A stretch of 64,000 bases of DNA from Myotis daubentonii (taxonomy: Eukaryota > Chordata > Mammalia > Chiroptera > Vespertilionidae): assembly GCF_963259705.1 (NCBI RefSeq), contig NC_081842.1:89890433-89954432 (forward strand), read 5' to 3'. Position 1 is the first letter of the stretch. Each line of letters starts with the position of its first letter. Shown here piece after piece: positions 48,421-60,799 of this stretch. The translations under genes and the position numbers were made by a program. The notes under the pieces are model-generated. The model saw only the letters and a list, made by a program, of their open reading frames with translations, searched no databases and was not told where the DNA came from.

Positions 48421-48640
48421 ATCTACCCATCCCCTTTCTACTTCCTCTATACTGAACTGAGATCCTCCCCATATTCATCCAACTCTTAACCTTATCTTCT
48501 ATATATAAGCCCAGCATCTACAAACTCTGCCCCCACCCTCATTGCTGGGGGTTTGGTGTTTGTATTTTTTCTTTTAATTTTCTTTTTTCTTTAATTTTAT
48601 TATTATTATTATTTTTGTTTGTTTGTTTATGTATTGGTTT

Positions 48641-48642
<2 letters not shown>

Positions 48643-48688
<46 letters not shown>
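48643..48688. repeat. (TA)n microsatellite in L1 5' UTR
   Basis: About 23 TA units. Confidence 0.95.
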
Positions 48689-48690
<2 letters not shown>

Positions 48691-49059
48691 CCTTTTCTTC
48701 CTTCTTCTTTTCTCTCTTATCTTATTAGCACACTTTGATATCATTTATGCTCTCTTTTCTCACCCCTAATTCTCTTTTCTCAGGTGGTCACTTACAGTAG
48801 GGTTATTGTTGTGAGTACATTCGTGCTTTGGTCCCTTTGTGTTGTGTCTTGTCGAGGTGAATTTTATCCTGTCTGGCCAGGTGCTAGAGAGTGAGCCTCA
48901 TAACCAGTCACCTGGAGAAGAAACTCCATCCACAAATGGGTCAATAACACCCCAGACCCAACTATAGAGGCAGGAAGAAGGTGGCAGTGAGGGAGAGAGC
49001 GTGAGTCAGTGAGGGACCAAAAGAGGAGGGTGTGGTCATGTGGGATGTGACCACACCTG

Positions 49060-49470
49060 TACAATGAGCAGCAGCTGGGTGAGCATCCTGCCCCCATCTG
49101 AGTAGCAGCAGCCACACGTGCAGCTCACTCCCGCCCGAGGAGCAACAGCCATGGAAGCAGCCTGTCCCCCATCTGAGGAGCAGTACCCCTGTAAGCAACA
49201 TGCCCCTGTCCAAAAAGCGGCAACCTCATGAGCAGCCTGCCCCATCTGAGGAACAGCAGTAGTGTGCATCCAGCCCGATCCAAGGAGCAGCAGCCACATG
49301 AGCAGTCCGCGCCCATCCGAGGAGCAGAAGTCACGTGAACAGCCCGCTCTTGTCCAAGGAGCAGCAGCCGTGCTCAGACCGTCCCCACCTGAAGAGCAGC
49401 AGCCTTGTGATCATCCCACCCCTGTCCAAGGAACAGCAGCGGGGCGAGCAGCCTCACCTACCAGCCAGAG
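49060..49470 (+). repeat. tandem repeat of about 42 bp upstream of L1 ORF1
   Basis: Eight or more degenerate units around CCATCTGAGGAGCAGCAGCC. In the 49262-49642 frame they read as variants of PSEEQQ...QP..VQG, about 14 residues per unit. Earlier units carry stops. It may be untranslated DNA or an expanded N-terminal part of an ancestral ORF1. Confidence 0.8.
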
Positions 49471-49634
49471 GAGACAACACTGCTGTGAACAGCACCCACC
49501 AGAGGAGGCGTTGCCAACTGAGGAGCAGACACTACCACGACCACTTGAGGGGAAACTGCAACCCAAGGAACCACTACCACCCAAGGAGCAGCCTCTGCAC
49601 AACTCGACATCTAGATCATTTGGTGAGACCAAAA

Positions 49635-50522
49635 ATGGGTAGACAAAATAACCCCCCAAAGGAAAGAAAAGGATAAATCGCCAGAAAAATGGCTAAGTGA
49701 AATAGTGGGATGCAATATGTCAGAAAAAGGATTCAGAATAAGGGCCTAGAGTGCAAAAAGCAGATGGAGGGAAAAATCGACAACTTCTGCAAGAATCAAG
49801 AAGAAATGGATGAAAAAAATCGACAACTTATGAAAGAATCAAGAAGAAATGAAGAGTAATATGGCTGCAATAAAAAACACCATGGAAAGTTTCAAAAGTA
49901 GACTAGGAGAAGTGGAGGACCGAATTAGTGAATTAGAAGACAGGGAAGCAAAACACACCCAAACTTAACTGCAATTGGAGAAAAAAATTAAAAGACAGGA
50001 GGAGAGCATAAGGGAGCTATGGGACAATATGAAACGAAGCAACATACGAATAATAGGGGTGCCAGAACAACAGGAAGAGGAACAAGGATTAGAAAACGTA
50101 TTCGAAGAAATATTGTCCGAAAACTTCCCTGATGTGGGGAAGAAAAAAGTCACACAAGCACAGAGAGTTTCAAACAAGATGAACCTGAAAAGACCCACAC
50201 GAAGACACATCATAATTACTATGGCAAATGTTCAGGACAAAGAAAATCTTAAAGGCTGCAAGAGAGAGACGGAAAGTTACATACAAGGAGATCCCATTAG
50301 ATTATTAAATGATTTCTCAACAGAAACACATCAGGCTAGAATAAAATGGATGGAAATTTACAAAGTGATGCAAAGCAAGGGACTAAATCCAAGAATACTC
50401 TATCCAGCAAGGCTATCATTCAAAATTGTAGGGGAAATAAGCTTCACAGACAAAAAAAAAGGCTAAGAGATTTTATCACCACCAAGCCAGCAATGCAAGA
50501 AATGCTAAAGGGACTGGTTTAA
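49635..50522 (+). pseudogene. L1 ORF1 (RNA-binding chaperone), broken
   Basis: ORF1 proteins coat L1 RNA as trimers and act as nucleic-acid chaperones in the cytoplasmic L1 RNP. The likely start ATG is at 49635 (MGRQNNPPKERKG, then a stop/frameshift near 49675). A coiled-coil-like part follows (about 49850-49965: MESFKSRLGEVEDRISELED), then a TAA at 49966-49968. The longest open piece (49975-50466) holds the RRM (IRIIGVPE, about 50047) and the C-terminal domain (RRHIIITMA near 50200; LNPRILYPARLSFK near 50390). An A-run at 50450 shifts the frame just before the end; the expected stop is TAA at 50520-50522. At least three disabling changes. Confidence 0.9.
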
Positions 50523-50570
50523 AAAGAAGAAATAAAAAGCTAAGAAAGAACACAGGCACAAAAATTAAAA

Positions 50571-53500
50571 ATGGCTAAAAACAAGTACTTTTCAATACTA
50601 ACTTTAAACATAAATGGACTAAATACTCCAATCAAAAGAAATCGAGTGGCTGAATGGATAAAATGACATGACCCATATATATGCTGTTTACAAGAGACCC
50701 ACCTCAGAACAAGGGACTCACACAGACTGAAAGTGAAGGGATGGAAATATATCTTTCAGGCAAATGGAAATGAAAAAAAAAAAGCTAGGTCAGCAATGCT
50801 TATATCTGACAAAATAGACCTCAAAGTGAAGGCCATAACAAGAGATAAGGAAAGCCACATCATAGTATTAAAGGGATCGATAACAAGAGGATATAACCCT
50901 GATAAACATATATGCACCCAATTTAGGAACACCCAAATACATGAAAAAAAACTCCTGGAAGATAGCAAAGGAGAGGTCAACAACAATACAATCATAGTAG
51001 GGGACTTGGATACACCACTGACAACACTGGATAAATCCTCTAGACAAACAATCAGCAAAGAAACAGCAATCCTAAATGACTCACTAGATCAGATGGACTT
51101 AATTGACATCTTCAGAACATTTCATTCCAAAGCTGCAGAATATACATTCTTCTCAAGTGCACATGGGACATCATCAAAAATAGACCACATATTGGGTCAC
51201 AAGCAAAGTCCCCCAAACACAAAAAGATTGAAATCATACCAAGCATCTTCTCAGACCACAATGGCATAATATTAGAAATAAACTATAATAAAAACAATTC
51301 AAAACACTCAAACAATTGGAAGCTGAATAGCATGTTATTAAATATTGATTTGGTTACCAATGAGATCAAAGAAAAAAATTAAAAACATCCTGGAAACTAA
51401 TAACAATGAAAACACAACAATCCAAAACCTATGGGACACAATGAAAGCAGTCCTGAGAGGGAAGTTTATAGCTCTACAGGCCTATCTCAAAAAACAAGAA
51501 AAAATGGTAGTAAATCATCTAACTCTACAACTCAAAGAATTAGGAAGAGAACAACAAGAAAATCCCAGAGTGAGCAGAAGGAAGGAGATAATAAAGATCA
51601 GAGCAGAAATTAATGACGTAGAGACAAAAAAACAAAAAACAAAAAACAACAACAAAAAACCACCACAATACATAAGATCAATGAAACCAAGAGCTGGTTC
51701 TTTGAAAGGATCAACAAGATTGATGAACCCCTAGCCAGGCTCACCAAGAAGCAAAGAGAGAGGACCCAAATAAACAACATCAGAAATTATAGAGGTGAAA
51801 TAACAACAGACCCCACAGAAATACAAATGATTGTTAAAAAATAGTATGAAAAACTCCACTCCAACAAACCAGACAACCTGGAGGAAATGGGCAAATTCCT
51901 GGAAAAATACAACCTTCCAAAATTCAATCAGGAAGAATCTACAAATCTCAATAGGCCAATAACTATGGAAGAAATTGAAGCAGTCATCAAAAAGCTTTCA
52001 GCAAACAAAAGCCCAGGAACAGATGGCTTCACAGGGGAGTTTTACCAAACATTCAAGGAAGAACTAAAACCTATCCTCCTCAGACTTTTCAACAAAATTC
52101 AAGAGGAAGGGACACTTCCAAGCTCATTCTATGAAGCCAGCATCACCCTAATACCAAAACCAGGTAAAGACAACACAATGCAAGAGAATTACAGGCCAAT
52201 ATCCCTCATGAACATAGATGCCAAAATCCTCAACAAAATCTTAGCAAATCGGATCCAGCAGTACATCAGAAAGATCATACACCATGACCAAGTAGGATTT
52301 ATCCCAGGGATGCAAGGATGGTACAATATCCGCAAATCAATAAACGTGATACATCACATAAACAAATTGAAAGAAAAAAACCACATGGTCATATCAATTG
52401 ATGCAGAAAAAGCATTTGACAAAATCCAACACCCATTTTTGATAAAAACTCTCAGCAAGGTGGGAATAGAAGGATCATACCTCAACATAATAAAAGCCAT
52501 ATATGACAAACCCACAGCCAACATCATACTCAATGGGCAAAAACTAAAACCATTTCCCTTAAGAACAGGAACAAGACAGAGATGCCCACTCTCACCACTC
52601 CTATTCAACATAGTACTGAAAGTATTAGCCATTGCAATTAGACAAGAAGAAGAAATAAAAGGCATCCAAATTGGAAAAGAAGTAGTAAAACTGTCCTTAT
52701 TCGCAGATGACATGATAGTGTACATAAAAAACCCTAAAGACTCCATCAAAAAGCTATTAAACTTGATAAATGAATTCGGCAATGTAGCAGGATACAAAAT
52801 TAATGCCAAGAAATCTATGGCATTTCTATACACCAATAGTGAACTTACAGAAAGAGAGACTAAAAAAGCAATCCCATTTACCATCACACCAAAAAAATTA
52901 AGACACCTAGGAATAAACTTAACTAAAGAGCAAAAGACCTCTACTCAGAAAACTACAGGACATTGAAAAAAGAGATAAAGGAAGACATAAACAGATGGAA
53001 GGACATACCATGTTCATGGATTGGTAGAATTAACATCATTAAAATGTCCATACTACCCATAGAAATCTATAAATTCAACGCACTTCCCATTAAAATACCA
53101 AAGGCATATTTCACAGACCTAGAACAAATGCTCCAAAAATTCATCTGGAATAAATAAAACCCCGTAGCTGCAGCGATCCTGAGAAAGAAGAACAAGGTAG
53201 GTTGGATCTCAATACAAGATATCAAGCTGTATTACAAAGCCACTGTTCTCAAAACTGCCTGGTACTGGCACAAGAACAGACATATAGATCAATGGAATAG
53301 AATAGAGAATCTAGAAATTGACCCGAACCAATATGCTCAATTAATATTTGACAAAGGAGGCAAGAGCACACAATGGAGTAAAGACAGTCTTTTCAATAAA
53401 TGGTCTTGGGAAAATTAGGTAAATCCAAAAAAATGAAACTAGACCACCAACTTACACCATACACAAAAATAAATTTAAAATGGATAAAGGACTTAAATGT

Positions 53501-54414
53501 AAGGTGGGAAACCATAAAAATACTAGAGGAATCCAAAGGCAACAAAATCTCAGACATATGCTGAAGCAATTTCTTCACTGATACAGTTCCTAGGGCATTG
53601 GAAACTAAAGAGAAAATGAATAAATGGGACTACATAAAAATAAAAAGCTTCTGCACAGCAAAAGAAACCATCAACAAAACAACAAGAAAGTCCACTGCAT
53701 TGGAGAACATGTTTGCCAATGTTATCACCGATAAGGGTTTAATCTCCAACATTTATAGGGAAGTCATACAACTTAACAAAAGGAAGATAAACAATCCGAT
53801 AAAAAAAAAATGGGCAAAGGACATAAATAGACACTTTTCAAAAGAGGACGTTCAGAAAGCCAAGAGACATATGAAAACATGCTCTAAGTCACTAATCATC
53901 TGAGAGATGCCAATGAAAACAACAATGAGATACCATCTCACACCTGTCAGAATGGCTATCATCAACAAATGACAAGTGCTGGAGAGGATGCAGAGAAAAG
54001 GGAACACTTGTGCATTGCTGGTGGGAATGCAGACTGGTGGAGCCACTATGGAAGACAGTGTGGAGTTTCCTCAAAAAGTTAAAAATGGAACTCCCATTTG
54101 ACCCAGTGATCTCACTTCTAGGAATATATCCCAAGAAACCAGAAACACCAATCAGAAAGGATATATGCACCTCTATGTTCATAGCAGCACAATTTACCAT
54201 AGCTAAGATCTGGAAACAGCCTATGTGCTCATCAGCAGATGAATGGATTAGAAAACTGTGGTACATCTACATGATGGAATACTACGCTGCTATAAAAAAG
54301 ATGTAATTCTTACCATTTGCAACAGCATGGATGGAACTGGAGAGCATTATGCTAAGTGAAATAAGCCAGTCAATGAAAGAAAAATACCACATGATCTCAC
54401 TCATTTATGGATAA
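50571..54414 (+). pseudogene. L1 ORF2 (endonuclease-reverse transcriptase), broken
   Basis: ORF2p nicks target DNA and reverse-transcribes L1 (and SINE) RNA at the nick. Start ATG 50571 (MAKNKYFSILTLNINGL). Endonuclease: LQETH with its glutamate at 50694; NIYAP present only in a shifted frame near 50915; GDLDTPL near 51001 where GDFNTPL is usual, so a catalytic Asn is Asp; SDHNG near 51250 also out of frame. Reverse transcriptase: SIDAEKAFD (Asp 52400), a RQRCPLSP motif where RQGCPLSP is usual, and intact FADD at 52700-52711. Cys-rich C-terminal region at 54010-54306. Breaks: TGA 50664, frameshifts near 50905, 50950 and 51220, TAG 51842, frameshift near 52930, TAA 53155, and more after 53418. 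Longest open piece is 51887-52966. Confidence 0.92.
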
Positions 54415-54686
54415 TAAAGACCATTATAAACTGATGAACAAAAATAGATACAGAGGCAGAGCAGCATCGAACAGACTACAGCGGAAAGGCTGGGGAGGGT
54501 TGGGGGGCAGATGGGGGGGGGTAAGAGATCAACCAAAGGACTTGTATGCATGCATATAAGCATAACCAATGAACATAAGACACTGGGGGATAGGGGAAGC
54601 TGGGGGAATGTCAAGAAGGGGGGAAAAAGGAGACATATGTAATACTCTTTGTAATAGTTTAAGCAATAAAACAAAATTTAAAAAAG
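54415..54686 (+). other. L1 3' UTR and A-rich tail
   Basis: Contains a G-rich stretch (54490-54525 and 54585-54630), as in other mammalian L1 3' UTRs, and AATAAA at 54665 before the A-rich end. Confidence 0.85.
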
Positions 54687-54698
54687 AAATTGTTTAGA

Positions 54699-55022
54699 AA
54701 TAAATTCAACAAAAGTTATAGAATAATTATATTGTAATAATTTAAAGACTTTTATAAACGTATTTGTTATTGAAAAACTCAGTATTATGAAGATATCTGT
54801 ATTTAAAAAACTGAGTTGGGGATTCAGTTAAAGGTCAGATATTTTTTGGAAATTTACAGGCTGAATCTAAATTTTAGTATTAGAACAAAGAACAAAGTAT
54901 AAGCAAAATTTCCCTAAAAATAAGTCTAAGGCGAGAGATATGTTTTAGAATTGCATTAAATAAAACATTATAGTCTTGATGCTCAAGTACAAATAAATGA
55001 AAATATAACAGAAATGGCATTA
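54699..55022. other. AT-rich non-coding spacer
   Basis: Nothing recognised. Confidence 0.5.
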
Positions 55023-55723
55023 TCCTATATAATAAAACAAAACCCTAACATGGTAAGTGTCCAGTTGACCTGTCGGCTGTTCAACCAATCACAGTGTAAT
55101 ATGCTAATAATATGCTAAGCCTGCTCAACTGCTCGCTATGACATGCACTGACACCAAGGGGCAGACAGTCAACCAGTTGGTCAGTCTCTATGACAGCGGT
55201 TCTCAACCTGTGGGTCGCGACCCCTTTGGGGGTTGAAAGACCCTTTCACAGGGGTCGTCTAACACCATCGGAAAATACATACATAATTACATATTGTTTT
55301 TGTGATTAATCACTATGCTTTAATTATGTTCTATTTGTAACTATGAAATTGGGGGTCACCACAACATGAGGAACTGTATTAAAGGGTTGCGGAATTAGGA
55401 AGGTTGAGAACCACTGCTCTATGACATGCACTGACCACCAGGGGGCAGACACTCTGACCAATAGGTTAGCCTGCTGCTGGGGTCCAGCCAATTGGGACTG
55501 AGAGAGACAGGCCCTACACGCCCTAGAGCCCTCCCTGACTGGCTGGCTAACCTCCTGTGTCCCTCCCCGCCTTGATCATGCACTGGTGGGGTTCCTCAGC
55601 CTGGCCTGCACTCTCTCACAATCTGGGACCCCTCGGACGAGGTCAAAGAGCTGGTTTTGGCCTGATCCACAGGCCAGGCCGAGGGTTCCCATTGGTGCAG
55701 AAATTCATGCACTAGGCCTCTAG
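55023..55723 (+). mobile_element. Helitron interrupted by a SPIN element
   Basis: TCCTATATAATAAAACAAAA after A; CTAG before T at 55723, with GTGCAGAAATTCATGCAC as hairpin. The module ATGACATGCACTGACCACCA followed by GGGGGCAGAC occurs on both sides of the SPIN insertion, so this Helitron holds two related copies. Without SPIN it is about 470 bp. Confidence 0.9.
55194..55416. mobile_element. SPIN-type hAT element with perfect 8-bp duplication
   Basis: CAGCGGTTCTCAACCTGTGG at the left, GGTTGAGAACCACTG at the right, 223 bp. CTCTATGA is duplicated exactly at 55186-55193 and 55417-55424. Same family as 37555-37776, opposite orientation. Confidence 0.95.
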
Positions 55724-55832
55724 TAGATTATAAAAGAAGATGAGCAATTCTAAATAAGAGTCAGCTGTCAGTCTAAGTTTCATTTTTTATTCTTTGACTG
55801 TTTATAAGATCTCCCTCCAATTTTTTGCTTTC

Positions 55833-57493
55833 CTTTATTTTTTATAACTTTATTTTTATTGTTGACACTATTACAGATGTCCCCATTTCCCCCCTTTGCC
55901 TACCTCCACCTAGCCCTTGCCATCCCTTCCCTCTGGCCATTGCCATACTGTTGTCCATGTCCATGGATTATGCATATATGTTATTTGGCTAATCTCTTCT
56001 TCTTTCATTCAGTCTCCTCCATTGCCTGCTGCTCTGAATGCTGTCAGTGTGTTTCATGTATCCATACTTCTGTTTCGACTTTGTTCTTCAGTTTATTTTT
56101 TTATTATATTCCATATATAAGTGAGATTATATGGTATTTGTCTTTCTCTGACTGGCTTATTTTGCTTAGCATAATACTCTCCACGTCCCTCCATGCTGTC
56201 TTAAAGGGTAAAAGATCCTTCTTTTTTACGGTTGCATAGTATTCCATAGAGTAAACGTACCAAAGCTTATTTATCCACTCATCTACTGATGGATGCTTGG
56301 GTTGTTTCCAGATTTTGGCTATAGTAAATAACATCACTATGAAGATGTGGGTGCATATATTATTTCTGATTGGTTTTTGGAGATTCTTAGAATATATTCC
56401 CAGAAGTGGGATCACTGGGTCAAATGGCAGTTCCATTTTTAAGCTTTTGAGGAAACTCCATGCTGTTTTTCACATTGGCTGCAATAGTCAGCATTTCCAC
56501 CAGCAGTGCGTGAAGGTTCCCTTTTCTACACATCCTGGCCAGCACTTTTGTTTGTTGATTTATTGATGGTAGCCATTCTGGTAGGTGTGAGGTAACACTT
56601 CATTGTAGTTTTAATTTGCATCTCTCTGATGATTAGTGATAGTGAGTATTTTTTCATATGTATCTTGGCCATCTGTACATCCTCCTTGGAGAAGTGTCTA
56701 TTCAGGTCCTTTGCCCATTTTTTTTATTGGATTGTTTGTCTTTCTGGTGTTTAATTGTATAAGTTCTTTATATATTTTGGAAATTAACCACTTATCAGAT
56801 GAAGCATTGGCATACAGTGGAATCCCTTTTCATGTCATTGATAGTTGTTGTTTTTGCTGTGTGGCTTTTTAGTTTGATGTAGTCCCATTTGTTTATTTTC
56901 CCTTTTGTTTCCCTTGCCTTAGGGGATATATTGGCAAAAACTATTGTTCCAAGAAATGGCTGATATTTTACTGCCTATATTTTCTTCTGGGATTTTTATG
57001 GTTTCACAACTTACATTTAAGTCTTTTATCCTTTTTGAGTTTATTTTTGTGTATGGTGTAAGTTGGTGGTCTGGTTTCATTTTTTTTTTCACATACCTGT
57101 CCAATTTTCCCAACACCATTTATTAAAGAGACTGTCTTGACTCCATTGTGTGCTCTTGCCTCCTTTGTCAAATATTAATTGAGCATAATGGCTTGGGTCC
57201 ATTTCTGGAGTCTGTTCTGTTCCATTGATTCATATGCCTGTTCTTATGCCAGTACCAGGCTGTTTTGATTACAATGACTTTGTAGTAGTTTGATATCAGG
57301 TATTGTGATACCTCCAACTCTGTTCTTCTTCCTCAAGATTGCTGAGGATATTTGGGTTCTTATTTGGTTTCATATAATTTTTTTGGAAAACTTGTTCTAG
57401 ATCTGTGAAATATGCCATTGGTATTTTAATGGGAATTAAGTTGAATCTATAGATTGTTTTGAATAGTATGGACATTTTCATAATGTTAAACAA
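55833..57493 (-). mobile_element. 5'-truncated L1, ORF2 second half and 3' end
   Basis: Reverse complement of the L1 3' UTR (55833-56100), then ORF2 pieces: [15 protein letters not shown] and ADEW-like [12 protein letters not shown] in 56104-56436, then 56919-57119 (a [13 protein letters not shown] stretch) and [17 protein letters not shown] residues in 57296-57493. About 1.66 kb retained; stops between the pieces show decay. Confidence 0.92.
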
Positions 57494-58700
57494 AATTAAT
57501 TTACTTGACCTAGTTGTGTTTTGCTTTGCTTACATTCAAATTTGATTTCATCATGCTATGAAAATGACATTAATTGATACTGCTCAGCAAAATTTTGATA
57601 ATTCGGTGCCATTATGTCTTCAAATAAATTCATCTCTTCTATTTTTGCTCTATTTCCTTTGAGATTCCAACTTCAAGTATGATATACCATTCACTATATC
57701 TTCCATATCTTTTGTACAATTTTTATATATTCTCTTTGTTTCATTCTCAATAGTTCTTCTGTTCTATATTCTCATTTTCTACTTTTTCCAGCTTTGAGTC
57801 ATATGTTCATCTGATCCTTCAGGTTCTTAATTACAGTTATTTATAATCTTTGGCTGTAGAATTTCCATTTTATTTTCTCTGAAAGATCAAGACCTCTGCA
57901 AAAATTATTAAACTTCTCATATATTTTAACAAATGAAACATAATTTTTAATGCACACGTGACTCCTCCCTCATCTAGATTCCCTATGAATCTGTATCTAA
58001 TATTAAGTTATCTTGTTCTATATGTGATCATTTTTATTGAGTGCTGAACATTGTAGATAAAAATAGTAGAGTTAATTTGAGCTCTTCACAGAGCAATTAT
58101 ATTTTTTTCTGCCAGATGGCTGAGGTCAATAGCAATTACAAATCAACTTAATCTGATTTAGTTTTGAGATCGTTTGAAGCTATGCTTCTATCTTAGTAAG
58201 GCTGGTTTGTTTCCAGGATACCTGTAACATTAAGATACAACACTTTGCTTTTTCTCCATAATGTCTGTTCAGTTCATCAGTGCTCTCACTCCTGGTTAGA
58301 TCCCAAACTCCAATTTTTGTCCTCTTGGCCTTGGGAGTCTGTTCAAAGTGTCTCTTAATTTCTAAGACCCATATGATAAACAAGGTCCCAAAAGTTTAGA
58401 TAAAAGCTTTTTGGTTTTTTTTTTTTATCCTCTCAAATCCTGACTCTGACCTCCTTATTACCTTGCTAGCTATAAATATTACAGCATATATTTTCAGTTT
58501 ATATTTTCCAGCTTTTCTAGTTCTTATTATTTGGGTTTGCTCAAGTTACCTAATGCATTGTTACAGGAAAGAGAATGCTAGTAACTTTTCTTTAGACCTG
58601 AAAATCAGACATTATTTGTAACATCTCAGTATAGTTGAAGTCTGTTTTATACACTCTATTTTAAGGCCTTTAATGTCTGTAGGCTAAACTTTTTCCATGT
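57494..58700 (-). repeat. older L1-type sequence, probable 3' UTR region
   Basis: Phrases such as GAGTGCTGAACATTGTAGAT and TTGGCTGTAGAATTTCCATT recall the antisense of old mammalian L1M 3' regions. Family placement is weak. Confidence 0.45.
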
Positions 58701-60226
58701 CTTTACTGTAAGTTTACTTGTTTTTGTTGCTATATGGGCATCCAAACACTATTGTTTCTAATATGTATATGTATGATTCTGTTGAAATTTGGACAGAGTC
58801 TACTAATTTTAACCATTGACATTGCTGCCCAGGTCTGCTGATTGATTCAACAGAAAAAAAAAATATGTGTACTCCAACATCTTCTGCTGACCTCTTCATT
58901 TTCTTAAAAACCAATTTACTTGCAGATAGAAACAGAAAGGCAGGGTGTGCATACTGGTGAGAATTATGAAACAAAGATTAATGAACGGGGCTTGTCAAAG
59001 ATTTGCTGAAGTCAAGTATTTTGCACAGGCTGCCTGATATAGCAGTCATGCATTCATTCAGCCTGTAGAGTTCAGGACATAAAAATGGAATCATGCCAGA
59101 TGAGTGCACTAAGGAAATTTGAGTGCTTGAATGGTAGCAATGCCTCCTACATACTTCACTTTAATAAAGTCTGGCAAGTCACCCTTCTTAGACCTCATTT
59201 TCCCTCTGTCAGCTGAATGTGGTAACATTTCTAAGAGATAGAGGATAGGAGTGGTATGCAAAATACTTGAGCAGTTAATGTACTCTGAGCTCAATGTTTG
59301 ACTTTCCAAGCATGTTTGCCGTGGTGCCAACAGGTCATTTAAGAGAGTTAATCTCCATTTAAAAGACTAACTATAGATACATTTCAAATTTGTAATATAA
59401 ACTGTACCAATTCATAGCGCTAGTATAATAGACTTCCAGTGTTTGTTGATATCAGGTGGAATCATTTTTAGATTACTGGAAAATAAGAATTTAAGCTTTT
59501 GTTGTATTCAGATGTTCCCTTTTACACACACGAAGAGAGCTGTATACTAATTAGCTTCTAAATAAAATATTAGTGCCTTAGTTTGGATGATGAGCTATCC
59601 ATATAACAGTAACTTATTATTATTCCAATATTCAGGTTCTAAAAGATTCATAATGTATCCTGTGATACCATTTCCCTTTGTTTGTCAAAAGAAATAGCAA
59701 GAATGCTGGGCAATAACAAAATTCTTCTCTATCGAGCAAGACACTGTTTATCAAGAGTGGAAAACACAGTTTTAAAGGTAAATCCAGCTCTCCATTTAAG
59801 AATCATCTCTGCTTTAGGGTTATTCCATGTCAAATATTTACTTGCCATGTAGAGATAAACATTCAATTTCTGTTTTGATATTGTACTTAAATTAAAAGTA
59901 TCATGTTCTCAAATAAAACCATATAGCATACCATTTTGATATTACATTGACCTTTTGTTTGTTTCAAAATCTTATTTACTGGAAATTTTAAAATGTAAAG
60001 TTAAACTTAAATTAAGTTAGAAGTATTTGTGCTTAGATAAGAAAAAAGTCTAACTGTCCCTGAGACAACTTTAAAACATGATTTACATACTTTCAGCATT
60101 AATTTTTTAATTTTATGTCAGATGTGGATGAGGTAATGACAAATTTAGTGACATTACAAAATAAACCATAAAATGTGAAAATAAGAGAAGGCAGTAGTTA
60201 TTAAAGCAAGAATGCCACTGAGCTCT
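58701..60226. other. AT-rich non-coding stretch
   Basis: Nothing recognised. Confidence 0.5.
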
Positions 60227-60234
60227 GTATAAGC

Positions 60235-60469
60235 CAGTGATGGCGAACCTATGACACGCGTGTCAGAGGTGACAGGCGAACTCATTTTTTTGGTTGATTT
60301 TTCTTTGTTAAACGGAATTTAAATATATAAAATAAATATCAAAAATATAAGTCTTTGTTTTACTATGGTTGCAAATATCAAAAATTTTCTATATGTGACA
60401 TGGCACCAGAGTTAAGTTAGGGTTTTTCAAAATGCTGACACGCCGAGCTCAAAAGGTTCGCCATCACTG
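60235..60469. mobile_element. 235-bp hAT MITE with perfect duplication
   Basis: Inverted ends CAGTGATGGCGAACC and GGTTCGCCATCACTG match exactly over 15 bases. GTATAAGC is duplicated perfectly at 60227-60234 and 60470-60477. Interior AT-rich with no transposase. Distinct from SPIN and from the GGTCGGCAAAC family. Confidence 0.95.
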
Positions 60470-60600
60470 GTATAAGCCATGGCTGCTGAGACTTAGTGCT
60501 GCACAGACAGTTTTCTGGCAATTGTTTTTCTGAATGATAAGATAAACCTTTCACCTTGGGTTCCAAGAAATAGGTCTCTTATTGATAATAATAACAATAA

Positions 60601-60799
60601 TCTATATTATAAAAGGCCTGTGGCCGTAACTCCATAACGCCGTAACGACCAATGACCGGAGTCATCAGAAGGTGCATTGATGGGTCTCGCAGAGGCAGCG
60701 GGAGGGAGTCCGGTGTCCCGCAGTGGTGATGGGAGGGGGTCGGGGTCCTGCTGCGTGGAGGGTCGGGGTCTCATGTGATTTCGTGCACTGGGCCTCTAG
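60601..60799 (+). mobile_element. 199-bp minimal Helitron
   Basis: TCTATATTATAAAAGGCCTG start after A and CGTGCACTGGGCCTCTAG end before T. The interior has short GGGAGGGGGTCGGGGTC-like repeats. Start matches the degraded element at 20695-20955. Confidence 0.9.

Larger units (their letters stand above)
47387..49634 (+). promoter_or_regulatory. L1 5' UTR/internal promoter region
   Basis: Starts with GAGAGACAAAATGGCGG, containing an ATGGCGG core at 47396-47402 like the YY1 site at the start of other mammalian L1s. The first 600 bp are CpG-bearing. Then come a T-rich block (48170-48420), a (TA)n tract (48643-48688) and tandem codon-sized repeats (about 49060-49470). ORFs of 127 and 107 codons here have no recognised product. 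Confidence 0.75.
47387..54686 (+). mobile_element. near full-length L1 retrotransposon (7.3 kb)
   Basis: Bounded by a 12-base target duplication and ending in an A-rich tail. It has a 5' untranslated region of about 2.2 kb, ORF1, a 48-bp spacer, ORF2, and a 3' UTR of about 270 bp with AATAAA at 54665. Both ORFs are broken by stops and frameshifts, so it cannot move by itself. It is the most complete element in the window and the reference for the L1 pieces at 28283, 29390-32105 and 55833. Confidence 0.95.

Noticed and set aside
49262..49642. 126-codon ORF as a new Pro/Glu-rich protein
   Set aside because: It lies within an L1 element and arises from tandem repeats next to ORF1; reported as a repeat instead.
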